A stretch of DNA of 64,000 nucleotides from Fodinicurvata sp. EGI_FJ10296 (GTDB taxonomy: Bacteria > Pseudomonadota > Alphaproteobacteria > DSM-16000 > Inquilinaceae): NCBI RefSeq assembly GCF_040712075.1, contig NZ_JBFCVL010000006.1:310001-374000 (forward strand), written 5' to 3'. Position numbers and translations under genes: made by a program. The first letter of the stretch is position 1; the number at the start of each line of letters is the position of its first letter. Below the pieces are notes generated by a model, which saw only the letters and a list, made by a program, of their open reading frames with translations, was not told the DNA's origin and did no database searches. Below, one piece after another: positions 8,518-17,016 of the stretch.

Positions 8518-10077
8518 CGCGCTGCGGATCGCCAACCGTCCGGCCAGCCCGAAACCATCGGCCGTCGCGGCGATCAGCCGGTTGAGGTCGCGCTTCATCG
8601 GGGCGGCGAGCGGTACTTCCGTCGCCAGGACGATGGCCAGCCGCCGCCGGGCCCGATCGATGCGACTGTCGACCCGTGTTGCGCCGAATGCCGACAGAGT
8701 CAGATCGACGACGAACCGGTCCGTCGGGCCGTCGCCGCCGCCGGAAGGATCGTCGTCGCCATTGGATTCCCGCCGCCAGTATAGATTGATGGCTGCGATG
8801 TCCGTTCCCGTTGCGATCGGCAGCGCCCAGTGCCGCCATTCGCCGCCCGGACGCTCAGCGCCGGCAGGCGCCGTACCGCTGATGGTGCCGGGGGGGCCAT
8901 CGGACAGGCGCGGCCGCGCGCTGTTGAGCGCGCGATCGATCTGGCCGTCGGCGCCGGTCCGTCGAAGCGCCGCCATGCCGTCTTCACCGATTGCCGATCG
9001 TATGCCCGGCGACCGGAAAAGTCCCAGCACGGCGGCCAGGGCTCCGGCGAGGCCCGAGCCCGGTGAGGGCAATGACGCCGTCAGGCCCTGGGCGCTGCCG
9101 GGCGAAGCCATGGTCAAACTGCTCAGGAGATCGGCCATCGCGCTCGCGGGGTTGCCGGGCGCGGCGCCGGATGGCGGCAGGACCGCCGGTCGGCCTGTGG
9201 ACGCCGCCGCCAGCAGACTGACGAGGCCGGGCCCCAGACTGGAGGCCCCCAGACTGGATGACCCGAGACTGGATGACCCGAGACCGGATCCGACAGCGGC
9301 GCGTGCCGACGAGAGACCGGCGCCCGATCCGCCCACAATCGATGCAGGAGGGGCCGATGGACTGGAAGCAGACGGGCCCGACGCTGTTGAACCGGGCGGG
9401 GCGGGTAGCGGTCCGGCCCCGTGCAGTCCGGCGGCTGCTCGCCCGGACATGGTTCCGGGCACCGCCTGTGGCGCCGCCGAACCGCCGGGCGAAGCCGCGG
9501 GAGTGGACCGACCGGCGATCTGTGGGGCAGGGCTCCCGGCCGATTGGCCCGCAGCCGAGCCCGAAGCGGCCGCGGCCGATCCAGCAGTGGCCGGTGTGGG
9601 CAAGGCCGGTATAGGGGAAATCGGTGTGGGACGGACAGTCGCGCCGTCGGCGGGGATCAGCAGCCGGGGGCCAGTCCCCGTCCCCGTCCCCGTCCCCGTC
9701 CCGGTCCCGGTCCCGGTCCCGGTCCCGGCGCCCGTTCCGGCACCGGACGCTGCCGGCAGCATGAGCGTTACCTTCGTTCCTGCTTTCGGGGCGCCGCCAT
9801 CCGGCAGCATCAGCGTGATTGCCCCCAGCGGCGTGCGGATAGTTGCCGTTTGGCCCGTACCGCTCTGGCCCGTTCCCGGTTGACCCGTTCCGGTCCCCGC
9901 CGCCACCTGGACGATGGTTCCCGGGATCGTCAGCGTTTGCGTCGGCGCCCGAGGGAATCCCGGTGGCAGGTTGTCCAGGCGAACGGCGACGGAAAGAGCG
10001 CGGCCCGGGTTTGCCAGTGCACCGTCGGCGCCTGCGATGGCAGCCACGCCGGCAACCGGGCCACCGGGCGCGCTCAT
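8497..10077 (-). CDS. FliK-like flagellar hook-length protein candidate
   Basis: A 526-residue protein dominated by Gly, Pro, Ser, Ala and Thr between residues about 60 and 390, including a Gly-Thr dipeptide run, with compact ends. The last 115 residues (WRHWALPIAT onward, then VDLTLSAFGATRVDSRID) look like a folded domain with the character of the C-terminal FliK/Flg_hook region. Its location as last gene after flhA-flhG supports a flagellar role. FliK sets hook length and switches secretion specificity. The start overlaps the flhG stop by four bases. The name is an inference from position and composition and should be treated as provisional. Confidence 0.55.
   Translation of the reverse strand: MSAPGGPVAGVAAIAGADGALANPGRALSVAVRLDNLPPGFPRAPTQTLTIPGTIVQVAAGTGTGQPGTGQSGTGQTATIRTPLGAITLMLPDGGAPKAGTKVTLMLPAASGAGTGAGTGTGTGTGTGTGTGTGTGPRLLIPADGATVRPTPISPIPALPTPATAGSAAAASGSAAGQSAGSPAPQIAGRSTPAASPGGSAAPQAVPGTMSGRAAAGLHGAGPLPAPPGSTASGPSASSPSAPPASIVGGSGAGLSSARAAVGSGLGSSSLGSSSLGASSLGPGLVSLLAAASTGRPAVLPPSGAAPGNPASAMADLLSSLTMASPGSAQGLTASLPSPGSGLAGALAAVLGLFRSPGIRSAIGEDGMAALRRTGADGQIDRALNSARPRLSDGPPGTISGTAPAGAERPGGEWRHWALPIATGTDIAAINLYWRRESNGDDDPSGGGDGPTDRFVVDLTLSAFGATRVDSRIDRARRRLAIVLATEVPLAAPMKRDLNRLIAATADGFGLAGRLAIRSASGLTAG
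9675..9728 (+). repeat. Hexanucleotide tandem repeat inside FliK-like gene
   Basis: Nine in-frame six-base units on the plus strand: four TCCCCG followed by five TCCCGG. On the coding strand they give an alternating Gly-Thr run. Because units are six bases long, copy-number change would lengthen or shorten the linker without a frameshift. Confidence 0.9.
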
Positions 10078-10961
10078 GTTCCGGCGGTGGTCCGGGCGAG
10101 CGTCTCGGAGGAGGTCTGGCCCGGCTTCTGGTCCGGCGTTGATCCCGGCGACTGATCGGGCGCCGGATCGGCGGCGATGCGGGCCGCGAACTCCTCGATC
10201 GCAAAGGCCGCATCGCTTTGCGGCGCCCGGATCAGAAGGGGAATCTGGTTGCGGACGGCATCGCGCACAGCCCGGTCGGTGCGGATGATGGCCGCCAGAT
10301 CCGGCGTCAGCTTCAGGAAATTCTGACAGGCGCGGAGCAGCGTCTCATAGGTCCGTTCCCCTTCCTTTTGCGAATGAGCCTGATTGATGGCGATGGCCAT
10401 GCCGTTGTGGCGGGCGAGGCGATCCATCATCTTGATGAAGGCATAGGCATCGGTGAGCGCGGTCGGCTCTTCGGTGGTCAGCACGACGACGGACGGGCAA
10501 CGCTGCGCGAGGTCCAGCACGGGGGGCTCAATGCTGCTCGCCAGGTCGATCACGACATGATCATAGCCCTTGGCGACCGCTGCGAGCGAAGCAAACAGCC
10601 GGCCCGACTGTGCCGAAGTCAAGCCGGTCAGCCCGCCGGAACCGGACTGGCCGGCGACGAGGTCGAATCCGCCCTTGGGATAGGTTTGAACGGCACCGGC
10701 CAGATCGACGGTCCCCTGGATGACGTCCGACAGGCTGAACCGCGGCACAAGTCCAAGCTGGATATCGACATTCGCCAGTCCCAGATCGCCGTCGAACAGC
10801 AGTACGCGGCGTCCCCGGCGGGCGAGGGCGTGAGCCAGAGTTACAGCCACGCAGGTCTTGCCGACGCCGCCCTTGCCGCTGGCGATGGCGATCGCGTTGT
10901 CGAACCGGGCGGCGTTGTGGGTTTGATTCCGGGACTCCGGTGATTCAGTCGTCGCGTTCAT
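10074..10961 (-). CDS. flhG: MinD/ParA-type ATPase FlhG (FleN)
   Basis: A 295-residue MinD-family ATPase. It has the deviant Walker A motif SGKGGVGKT, the switch GDLGLANVDIQLGL typical of FlhG/FleN, and VVIDLAS. FlhG proteins limit flagellar number or position, usually with the GTPase FlhF. Its place directly after flhA (25 bases) supports this. No flhF is seen in the window, which is unusual since flhF commonly sits between flhA and flhG. The last 35 residues are Pro/Thr/Ser-rich. The start at MNATTES was chosen because the upstream in-frame extension is arginine-rich and overlaps flhA. Confidence 0.88.
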   Translation of the reverse strand: MNATTESPESRNQTHNAARFDNAIAIASGKGGVGKTCVAVTLAHALARRGRRVLLFDGDLGLANVDIQLGLVPRFSLSDVIQGTVDLAGAVQTYPKGGFDLVAGQSGSGGLTGLTSAQSGRLFASLAAVAKGYDHVVIDLASSIEPPVLDLAQRCPSVVVLTTEEPTALTDAYAFIKMMDRLARHNGMAIAINQAHSQKEGERTYETLLRACQNFLKLTPDLAAIIRTDRAVRDAVRNQIPLLIRAPQSDAAFAIEEFAARIAADPAPDQSPGSTPDQKPGQTSSETLARTTAGT

Positions 10962-10986
10962 TGGCCGTTCCCGTTCTGATGCGCGG

Positions 10987-13116
10987 TCATATCTGGCCGA
11001 GCGTTCTGATACGCGCCTTCGGATGGATCTCGTTCTGCGACATGACGGTCGTCGCGGGTCGGAAGCGTTCGACGATCGACCGGACATAGGCGCGTATGGC
11101 CGGGCTGGTCAAAAGAACGGGGGCCTCGCCCGATTGCGCGTGCCGGTCGAAATTCTGGCGGACGGCGTTGACGAATTCGTGAAGCTTCGAGGGCGCCATG
11201 GCGAGCTGACGCTCGTCGCCTTCGCCGACGAGGCTTTCGGCAAAGGCCTGTTCCCATTCCGGCGACAGCGTTACCAGCGGGATGAAGCCGTCGGGATTGG
11301 TATGGGCATCGGATATCTGCCGGGCCAGACGGGACCGGACATGTTCGGTGATGGCATTGATGTTGCGGGTATAGCCGCACGCTTCGCCGATGCCTTCCAG
11401 GATGGTCGGCAGATCACGAATCGAGACCCGTTCGGCCAGCAGATTTTGCAGTACGCGCTCGGTCCCGCCGACGGTTATGTATTGCGGGATGATGTCGCCG
11501 ATCAGTTTCTGGTGGTCGCGGCCCAGTTCGTCCAGAAGCTTCTGCGTTTCGGCATAGGACAGCAGTTCCGGCATATGGTCCTTGACCGTTTCGGTCAGGT
11601 GGGTCGTGATCACCGTCTGCGCATCGACCACCGTCAGGCCCTTGAACATCGCCTCTTCGCGGCTGGCCATCGGAATCCATTTCGCCGGCAGGCCGAAGGT
11701 CGGCTCGCGCGTGTCCTCGCCGGCGATGCCGATTGAATCACCGCCCGGATCCATGGCCAGCAGCATGTTGGCGCGAATATCGCCACGGCCGGCCTCGACT
11801 TCCTTGATGCGGAGGACATACGTATTCGGCGGCAGTTGCAGGTTATCCTGGATGCGGACCGAGGGCATGACGAAGCCCATTTCCGACGCCAACTGCCGGC
11901 GCAGTCCCCTGATCTGGTCGGTCAGCCGGGCGCCTTCACCGTTGTTGATCAGCGACAGCAGGCCATAGCCCAGTTCGAGGCGGACCTGATCGATCGACAG
12001 TGCCGACGAAATCGGCTCCTCTGCGACCGGGGCGGCTTCCTGTTCGGCCACCTCGGCGGCGGCCTTGTCGTCAACCACCTGCTGACGCTGCCGGGTCAGC
12101 TGCCACGCCACGACGCCCATCACGGTGCCGAGTGCCAGGAACGGCACCATTGGAATGCCGGGGAGCAGCGCCAGCACGATCATCAGGAAGGCCGACATCC
12201 CGATCGCCTTGGGATATCCACCGAGTTGACCGAACACGGCCTTGTCTGCGGTCTGATGCACGCCGGCTTTAGACACCAGCATGCCCGCACCGACGGACAC
12301 CACGAGCGCCGGGATCTGGCTGACGAGGCCGTCACCGACGGTCAGCAGGGTATAGGTCTCTGCCGCTTGCCCCATGGTCAGCCCCATCTGGGCTGTACCG
12401 ATGATGATGCCCCCGATCACATTGATGAATGTGATCAGCAGGCCGGCAATGGCGTCGCCCCGAACGAACTTGGCCGCGCCGTCCATGGCGCCGAAAAAGT
12501 TGCTTTCGTCCTCCAGCTCCTTGCGGCGGTGCTTGGCTTCCTGCTCTTCGATCAGGCCGGCCGACAGGTCGGCATCGATCGCCATCTGCTTGCCGGGCAT
12601 CGAATCGAGCGAGAAGCGCGCCGACACCTCGGCAATTCGGCCGGAACCCTTGGTGATGACGACGAAATTGACGATCACCAGAATGCCGAAAACGATGATG
12701 CCGATGACAAAATTGCCGCCCATGACGAACGAGCCGAACGCCTCGATGACGCTGCCGGCAGCGTCCGGCCCCGTATGCCCCTCGGACAGAATCAGCCGGG
12801 TCGACGCCAGATTCAGCGATAACCGCATCATCGTCGCGATCAGCAGGATGGTCGGAAAACTTGAAAACTCCAGCGGCCGCGAGATAGCCAGCACGGTCAT
12901 CAGGATGACGACGGAAAAGGTGATCGACAGGGCGAGCGCCAGATCGAGCAGCCAGGCCGGCATCGGCAGGATAAGCACGACCAGAATGCCGACAACGCCC
13001 AGCGCCAGGGCCATGTCGCCGCGTTTGGCGATCGCGTCGCCGAGGCTGGCCAGCCGGGCGGACGGATCGAAGCTGTTGCCGGTGCCGGGAAGTTTGCTGC
13101 TGTCTGACATTGTCAC
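10987..13116 (-). CDS. flhA: Flagellar export gate protein FlhA
   Basis: Core membrane component of the flagellar type III export gate. The 709-residue length is normal. The first about 330 residues hold the multi-span membrane part (VVGILVVLILPMP, then further hydrophobic helices). The FHIPEP-family loop is visible as SLDSMPGKQMAIDADLSAG with the following EEQEAKHRRKELEDES segment. The C-terminal cytoplasmic domain (residues about 370-700) docks export chaperones. It lies between flbD and flhG on the minus strand, a Caulobacter-like order. Confidence 0.97.
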   Translation of the reverse strand: MTMSDSSKLPGTGNSFDPSARLASLGDAIAKRGDMALALGVVGILVVLILPMPAWLLDLALALSITFSVVILMTVLAISRPLEFSSFPTILLIATMMRLSLNLASTRLILSEGHTGPDAAGSVIEAFGSFVMGGNFVIGIIVFGILVIVNFVVITKGSGRIAEVSARFSLDSMPGKQMAIDADLSAGLIEEQEAKHRRKELEDESNFFGAMDGAAKFVRGDAIAGLLITFINVIGGIIIGTAQMGLTMGQAAETYTLLTVGDGLVSQIPALVVSVGAGMLVSKAGVHQTADKAVFGQLGGYPKAIGMSAFLMIVLALLPGIPMVPFLALGTVMGVVAWQLTRQRQQVVDDKAAAEVAEQEAAPVAEEPISSALSIDQVRLELGYGLLSLINNGEGARLTDQIRGLRRQLASEMGFVMPSVRIQDNLQLPPNTYVLRIKEVEAGRGDIRANMLLAMDPGGDSIGIAGEDTREPTFGLPAKWIPMASREEAMFKGLTVVDAQTVITTHLTETVKDHMPELLSYAETQKLLDELGRDHQKLIGDIIPQYITVGGTERVLQNLLAERVSIRDLPTILEGIGEACGYTRNINAITEHVRSRLARQISDAHTNPDGFIPLVTLSPEWEQAFAESLVGEGDERQLAMAPSKLHEFVNAVRQNFDRHAQSGEAPVLLTSPAIRAYVRSIVERFRPATTVMSQNEIHPKARIRTLGQI

Positions 13117-13169
13117 TTGTCGGTGATGCGCCTGTGGCGGCGGTCATGAGAAAAAGAACGGGAGGCCGA

Positions 13170-14639
13170 TCAGACGGCCGCGCGCTCGGTATCGTGGGCC
13201 GGCGGAATGGCGACTCCCTCGCGGCTGTAGAGCTTCAGCTTGTTGCGCAGCGTCCGGATCGAGATGCCCAGAATCGTTGCGGCATGGGTGCGGTTGCCCA
13301 ATGTGTGTTCCAGCGTTTCGATGATCAGGTCGCGCTCGACCTCGGCCACGGTGCGCCCGACCATGCCGCTGCCCCGCGTGGCGGGCGTTTGATCCGCTAC
13401 CGCAGTTTCCCCATGACGCCCTGATTGGCCCCCTGCCTGCGCCCCTGATTCCGCCCCTGATTGCGATCGCGCATTGGCGGCGGGCCTGTCGTTGGCGGCA
13501 TCGGCATCGGCATCGGGTGTGCGGCGCGGGCCGGTGGCGATCGCACTGGTCGGGCTGATGGCCTCCGGCTCGATCGTCGCGCCGCTGGACAACAGAACGG
13601 CCCGGTGCATGGTGTTTTCCAGATCGCGCACATTGCCGGGCCAGCTATGCCGGGTCAGCATGTCGCGCGCGGCGTCGGAAAGGGCTTTCGGCCCTGTCGC
13701 GTTGGCCTCGGCATATTTGGCGACGAAATGATCGGCCAGAGGCAGGATGTCGCCCGGCCGGTCTCGCAGCGGCGGGATCGGCAACGAGACGACGTTCAAC
13801 CGATAGTACAGATCCTCACGGAACGTGCCCTTGCGGACTTCGTCCTCCAGGGTCCGGTTCGTCGTCGCCAGCACGCGGATGTCGATTTTTACCGGGGCGG
13901 TGCCGCCGACGCGGTCGATCTCGCGCTCCTGTATTGCCCGCAGCAGCTTGGCCTGCAGCCGGGGATCCATCTCGCTGATCTCGTCGAGCAGCAATGTCCC
14001 GCCATGGGCTTCCTCGAACTTGCCGACGCGCCGGCTGACGGCGCCGGTGAAGGCGCCCTTTTCATGGCCGAACAGTTCGCTTTCCAGCAGATGTTCCGGT
14101 ATCGCGGCGCAGTTGACCGAGATGAATTTCTTGTCGGACCGTCGGCTCTTGCGGTGCAGATAGCGGGCGATCAGTTCCTTGCCGGTACCGCTTTCACCGT
14201 TGATCAGCACCGACGCGTCGCTGCCGGCGACCTGATCGGCCAGCCTCAGGACGGCGGCCATGGCCGGATCGCCGGTGACGATCGAATGACTTTCCGCCGC
14301 GACGGCTTCGAGCACGGCGGCGATCAGATCGGCATCGGGCGGCAGCGGGATATATTCCTTTGCGCCGGCCTGGATCGATTTGACGGCCGATCGGGCGTCC
14401 GATCCGATGCCGCAGGCGACGACGGGCACATGAAACCGTTCGGCCTTGAGCTGGTCGATCAGACTTGCGACGTCGAGCGCGACGTCCACCATCAGCAGAT
14501 CCGCGCCGTCGCCGTTTCGCAGCGCCGTCATTGCCTGACTCACCGTATCGGTGAAGGCAACGCGTGCGCCGCGGGCCTTGGCGATCTTGCCCGCCGTCGA
14601 GATGTGTCCTGAAAGTGTGCCGACGATCAAAAGGCGCAT
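13170..14639 (-). CDS. flbD: Sigma-54 activator FlbD, flagellar transcription regulator
   Basis: A 489-residue bacterial enhancer-binding protein. Residues about 1-120 form a receiver-like domain. Residues about 135-370 form the AAA+ domain with Walker A GESGTGKE, the sigma-54 contact loop GAFTGA and Walker B GGTLLLDEI. A Pro/Ala/Gly/Gln-rich linker follows, then a Fis-type helix-turn-helix (HAATILGISIRTLRNKLKLY) near the end. Orthologues in Caulobacter activate class III/IV flagellar genes and repress the fliF promoter. The position between fliN and flhA matches that system. A sigma-54-like element occurs upstream of sciP in this window. Confidence 0.95.
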   Translation of the reverse strand: MRLLIVGTLSGHISTAGKIAKARGARVAFTDTVSQAMTALRNGDGADLLMVDVALDVASLIDQLKAERFHVPVVACGIGSDARSAVKSIQAGAKEYIPLPPDADLIAAVLEAVAAESHSIVTGDPAMAAVLRLADQVAGSDASVLINGESGTGKELIARYLHRKSRRSDKKFISVNCAAIPEHLLESELFGHEKGAFTGAVSRRVGKFEEAHGGTLLLDEISEMDPRLQAKLLRAIQEREIDRVGGTAPVKIDIRVLATTNRTLEDEVRKGTFREDLYYRLNVVSLPIPPLRDRPGDILPLADHFVAKYAEANATGPKALSDAARDMLTRHSWPGNVRDLENTMHRAVLLSSGATIEPEAISPTSAIATGPRRTPDADADAANDRPAANARSQSGAESGAQAGGQSGRHGETAVADQTPATRGSGMVGRTVAEVERDLIIETLEHTLGNRTHAATILGISIRTLRNKLKLYSREGVAIPPAHDTERAAV

Positions 14640-14680
14640 GATGGTCTCCTCGTCCCCTCCCAGCCGGTTGAACTGCCGGT

Positions 14681-15013
14681 TCAGCTACGGTCGGATTTGA
14701 TGATTTCCGTCATGGTGACGCCGAGGCGGTCCTCGACCACGACGACTTCGCCGCGCGCCACCAGCCGGTTGTTCACATAGATGTCGATGGCCTCGCCCAC
14801 CTTGCGGTCGAGTTCCACGACCGCGCCGCGTCCCAGTTTCAGCAACTGGTTGACCTGCATCGTCGATTTTCCGAGCACCGCGGAAATCTGCACCGGGATG
14901 TCGTAGATCGCTTCCAGGTCCTTGGTCGCGATGGTTGTCGTCGCCGAATCGTCGCGGCTCGGTTGCTTGGCATCGGGGTCCAGGTCGTCCAGATCGAAAT
15001 TCTCGCTGCTCAT
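14681..15013 (-). CDS. fliN: Flagellar motor switch protein FliN
   Basis: C-ring protein that, with FliG, sets rotation direction and helps dock export cargo. The 110-residue product starts MSSENFDLDDLD (AGGAG nine bases before) and has the SpoA fold: YDIPVQISAVLGK, LLKLGRGAVVELD, then VNNRLVARGEVVVVEDRLGVTMTEI read in order. FliM is not in the window. It sits between fliH and flbD as in Caulobacter. Confidence 0.95.
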   Translation of the reverse strand: MSSENFDLDDLDPDAKQPSRDDSATTTIATKDLEAIYDIPVQISAVLGKSTMQVNQLLKLGRGAVVELDRKVGEAIDIYVNNRLVARGEVVVVEDRLGVTMTEIIKSDRS

Positions 15014-15092
15014 CTCTACTTGCTCCTGGTTCGGCATTCCGCCTGCCGGCACCGGCCGGCCATGGCGGTGGTTGCACTCAAAATCGCTGCAC

Positions 15093-15896
15093 TCAGGCGG
15101 TGTCGCTCTGTTCGTTCCCGTCTCCGCCCGCCAGGTCTTCAGTCGCCGCCGGTTCCGCCTCGACGGCGGTGTCGGCCGCCGCCGATGTCGTCAGGTTGCC
15201 GGCCTGCACCCGGGCGATGGCCTGTTCAACGTCCCGCCACACATGGCTGCCGAGCCGTTCGGCCCCGCCATCGGCCCATTCGACGCGGCTGTCGCCAGGC
15301 GCCAGATCCCCGTCGGCAAGCAGCACGAAGGTTCCCGGATAGCCGGTCTCGGTCTTGATGCGGCTCGTCCGGTCGCGGATGTCGTCCAGCATGCCGTCGG
15401 CGACGCGCACGACGATGCGCGGTTCTTCCATCAGGTCGGCCAGGCAGTGCCGGACCAGGTCCTCGATCTCGTCGCCGCCGTGCCGGGCGATCAACTGCGG
15501 CAGCATCCGCGCGCTCACGGCCAACGCCACCTGAACGGCCGTATCCGCCAGCTCTGCGTTGGCCTTTTGCTGTCGCTGCGCGATTTCGGCCGTTTCCGCG
15601 CCCAGGTCTTTCAGCAACGCCAGGATCGCTTCCTCGCGGCTTTCCAGCGCCGCCGTTTCGCCGGCCTGCCGCCCTTCCTCGAACGATTGGCGACGGGCCT
15701 CTGCCAACTCTTCCTCGGTGAAGGTCGGCGCCGGCGGTTCCGGCTCCGGCTCTGGCTCCGGTTCGTGTCCGCCAAGGGCCGCTTCGTCCGCCTCGCGCTG
15801 CCGACGCTCTTCCTCCAGGCGCTCAAGGCGTTCCGCCTCTAGCACTTCGGGATCGAACGATCGTTCGAAGAGGTACTTCTGCATCCGGGCTGTCAT
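15093..15896 (-). CDS. fliH: Flagellar assembly protein FliH-like (FlbE)
   Basis: A 267-residue protein at the position of fliH/flbE. FliH binds and regulates the export ATPase FliI. The first 60 residues are highly charged (Glu/Arg-rich, then an EPEPEPEPEP stretch), followed by a likely coiled coil (about 65-115) and an alpha/beta C-terminal region (LADTAVQVALAVSARMLPQ onward) resembling FliH/HrpE. The end is acidic and Ala-rich. FliI is not in this window. Family call rests on context plus overall architecture. Confidence 0.8.
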   Translation of the reverse strand: MTARMQKYLFERSFDPEVLEAERLERLEEERRQREADEAALGGHEPEPEPEPEPPAPTFTEEELAEARRQSFEEGRQAGETAALESREEAILALLKDLGAETAEIAQRQQKANAELADTAVQVALAVSARMLPQLIARHGGDEIEDLVRHCLADLMEEPRIVVRVADGMLDDIRDRTSRIKTETGYPGTFVLLADGDLAPGDSRVEWADGGAERLGSHVWRDVEQAIARVQAGNLTTSAAADTAVEAEPAATEDLAGGDGNEQSDTA

Positions 15897-15930
15897 TCAG
15901 GTCGTGCCGGAAAAGATGCGGTGCCGGAAA

Positions 15931-16956
15931 TCAGTAGACGAGTTCATCTTCGCCTTTGCCTTCCGAAATGATGATTTCGCCCTTGGCCGCCAGATCCTTG
16001 GCGATCTGGACCATATGCATTTGCGATTCGTCGACATCCTTGAGCCGAACGGGGCCCATGGCCGACATTTCCTCGCGCATGATCTTGCCGGCGCGCTCCG
16101 ACATGTTGGAGAAGAACAGATCCCGCAGGCTTTCCGACGCGCCTTTCAGCGCGACGGCGAGCTTGTCCTTTTCCACCGACCGCAGCAGCGTTTGAATGGC
16201 GGTCGGGTCCAGGCGGCCCAGATCCTCGAAGGTGAACATCAGCGCCTTGATGCGCTCCGCCGATTCACGGTTGCGTTCTTCAAGAGCGGCGAGGAACTTG
16301 TTCTCCGTCTGCCGGTCCAGATTGTTGAAGATGTCGGCCATCATCTCGTGGGCGTCTCGGCGGTTGGTGCGCGCCAGATTCGACATGAATTCGGTCCGCA
16401 GCGTGCGCTCCACGTCGTCGAGAACGTCCTTCTGCACCGCCTCCATGCGCAGCATCCGCATGACGACTTCCATGGCGAAGCTCTCGGGCAGCAGACCAAG
16501 AACCCGCGCGGCGTGATCCGGCTTGATCTTGGACAGCACGACCGCGACCGTCTGCGGGTATTCGTTCTTGAGATAGTTGGCCAGGACCATCTCGTTGACG
16601 TTGGCCAGCTTCTCCCACATCGTCCGGCCGGCGGGACCACGGATTTCCTCCATGATCGAGTCGACCTTGTCGCGGTCCATGACCTTGAGCAGCAGCCGCT
16701 CGGTGCTTTCGTAACTGCCGACCAGCGACCCGGTCGACGAAAGCTGCTCGGCGAATTCCACGCACAGGCGTTCGACCAGATTGGCCGAAATCGTGCCCAG
16801 ATTCGCCATGGTCTGGCTGAGTTCCTTGATCTCCTCCTCGTCCATGAAGACGAACAGGCGCGATGCATGCTCCTCCCCGAGGGCAAGCATCAGGATCGCC
16901 GCCTTTTCCGGGCCCGTCAGTCCCCGGTAATCTTCGCGAACCCTCAACTGGCTCAT
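15931..16956 (-). CDS. fliG: Flagellar motor switch protein FliG
   Basis: Rotor protein that couples torque from the stator to the C-ring. The 341-residue length is typical. The early [19 protein letters not shown] motif, the middle EHPQT-like [14 protein letters not shown] segment and the C-terminal torque helix ([21 protein letters not shown], beginning about residue 285 with FSNMSERA) are all present. It lies 34 bases before fliH and 60 bases after fliF. Confidence 0.97.
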   Translation of the reverse strand: MSQLRVREDYRGLTGPEKAAILMLALGEEHASRLFVFMDEEEIKELSQTMANLGTISANLVERLCVEFAEQLSSTGSLVGSYESTERLLLKVMDRDKVDSIMEEIRGPAGRTMWEKLANVNEMVLANYLKNEYPQTVAVVLSKIKPDHAARVLGLLPESFAMEVVMRMLRMEAVQKDVLDDVERTLRTEFMSNLARTNRRDAHEMMADIFNNLDRQTENKFLAALEERNRESAERIKALMFTFEDLGRLDPTAIQTLLRSVEKDKLAVALKGASESLRDLFFSNMSERAGKIMREEMSAMGPVRLKDVDESQMHMVQIAKDLAAKGEIIISEGKGEDELVY

Positions 16957-17016
16957 GACATCATCCTTCGTTGCGGCTTGCCGCGGGCCGGGTCACGCCG
17001 ACCACCTGCCGCATGA

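Noticed and set aside
11836-12822. A 328-residue open frame on the plus strand opposite flhA
   Set aside because: It is rich in His, Arg, Gln and Asp and shadows a conserved gene; typical of antisense frames in high-GC DNA.
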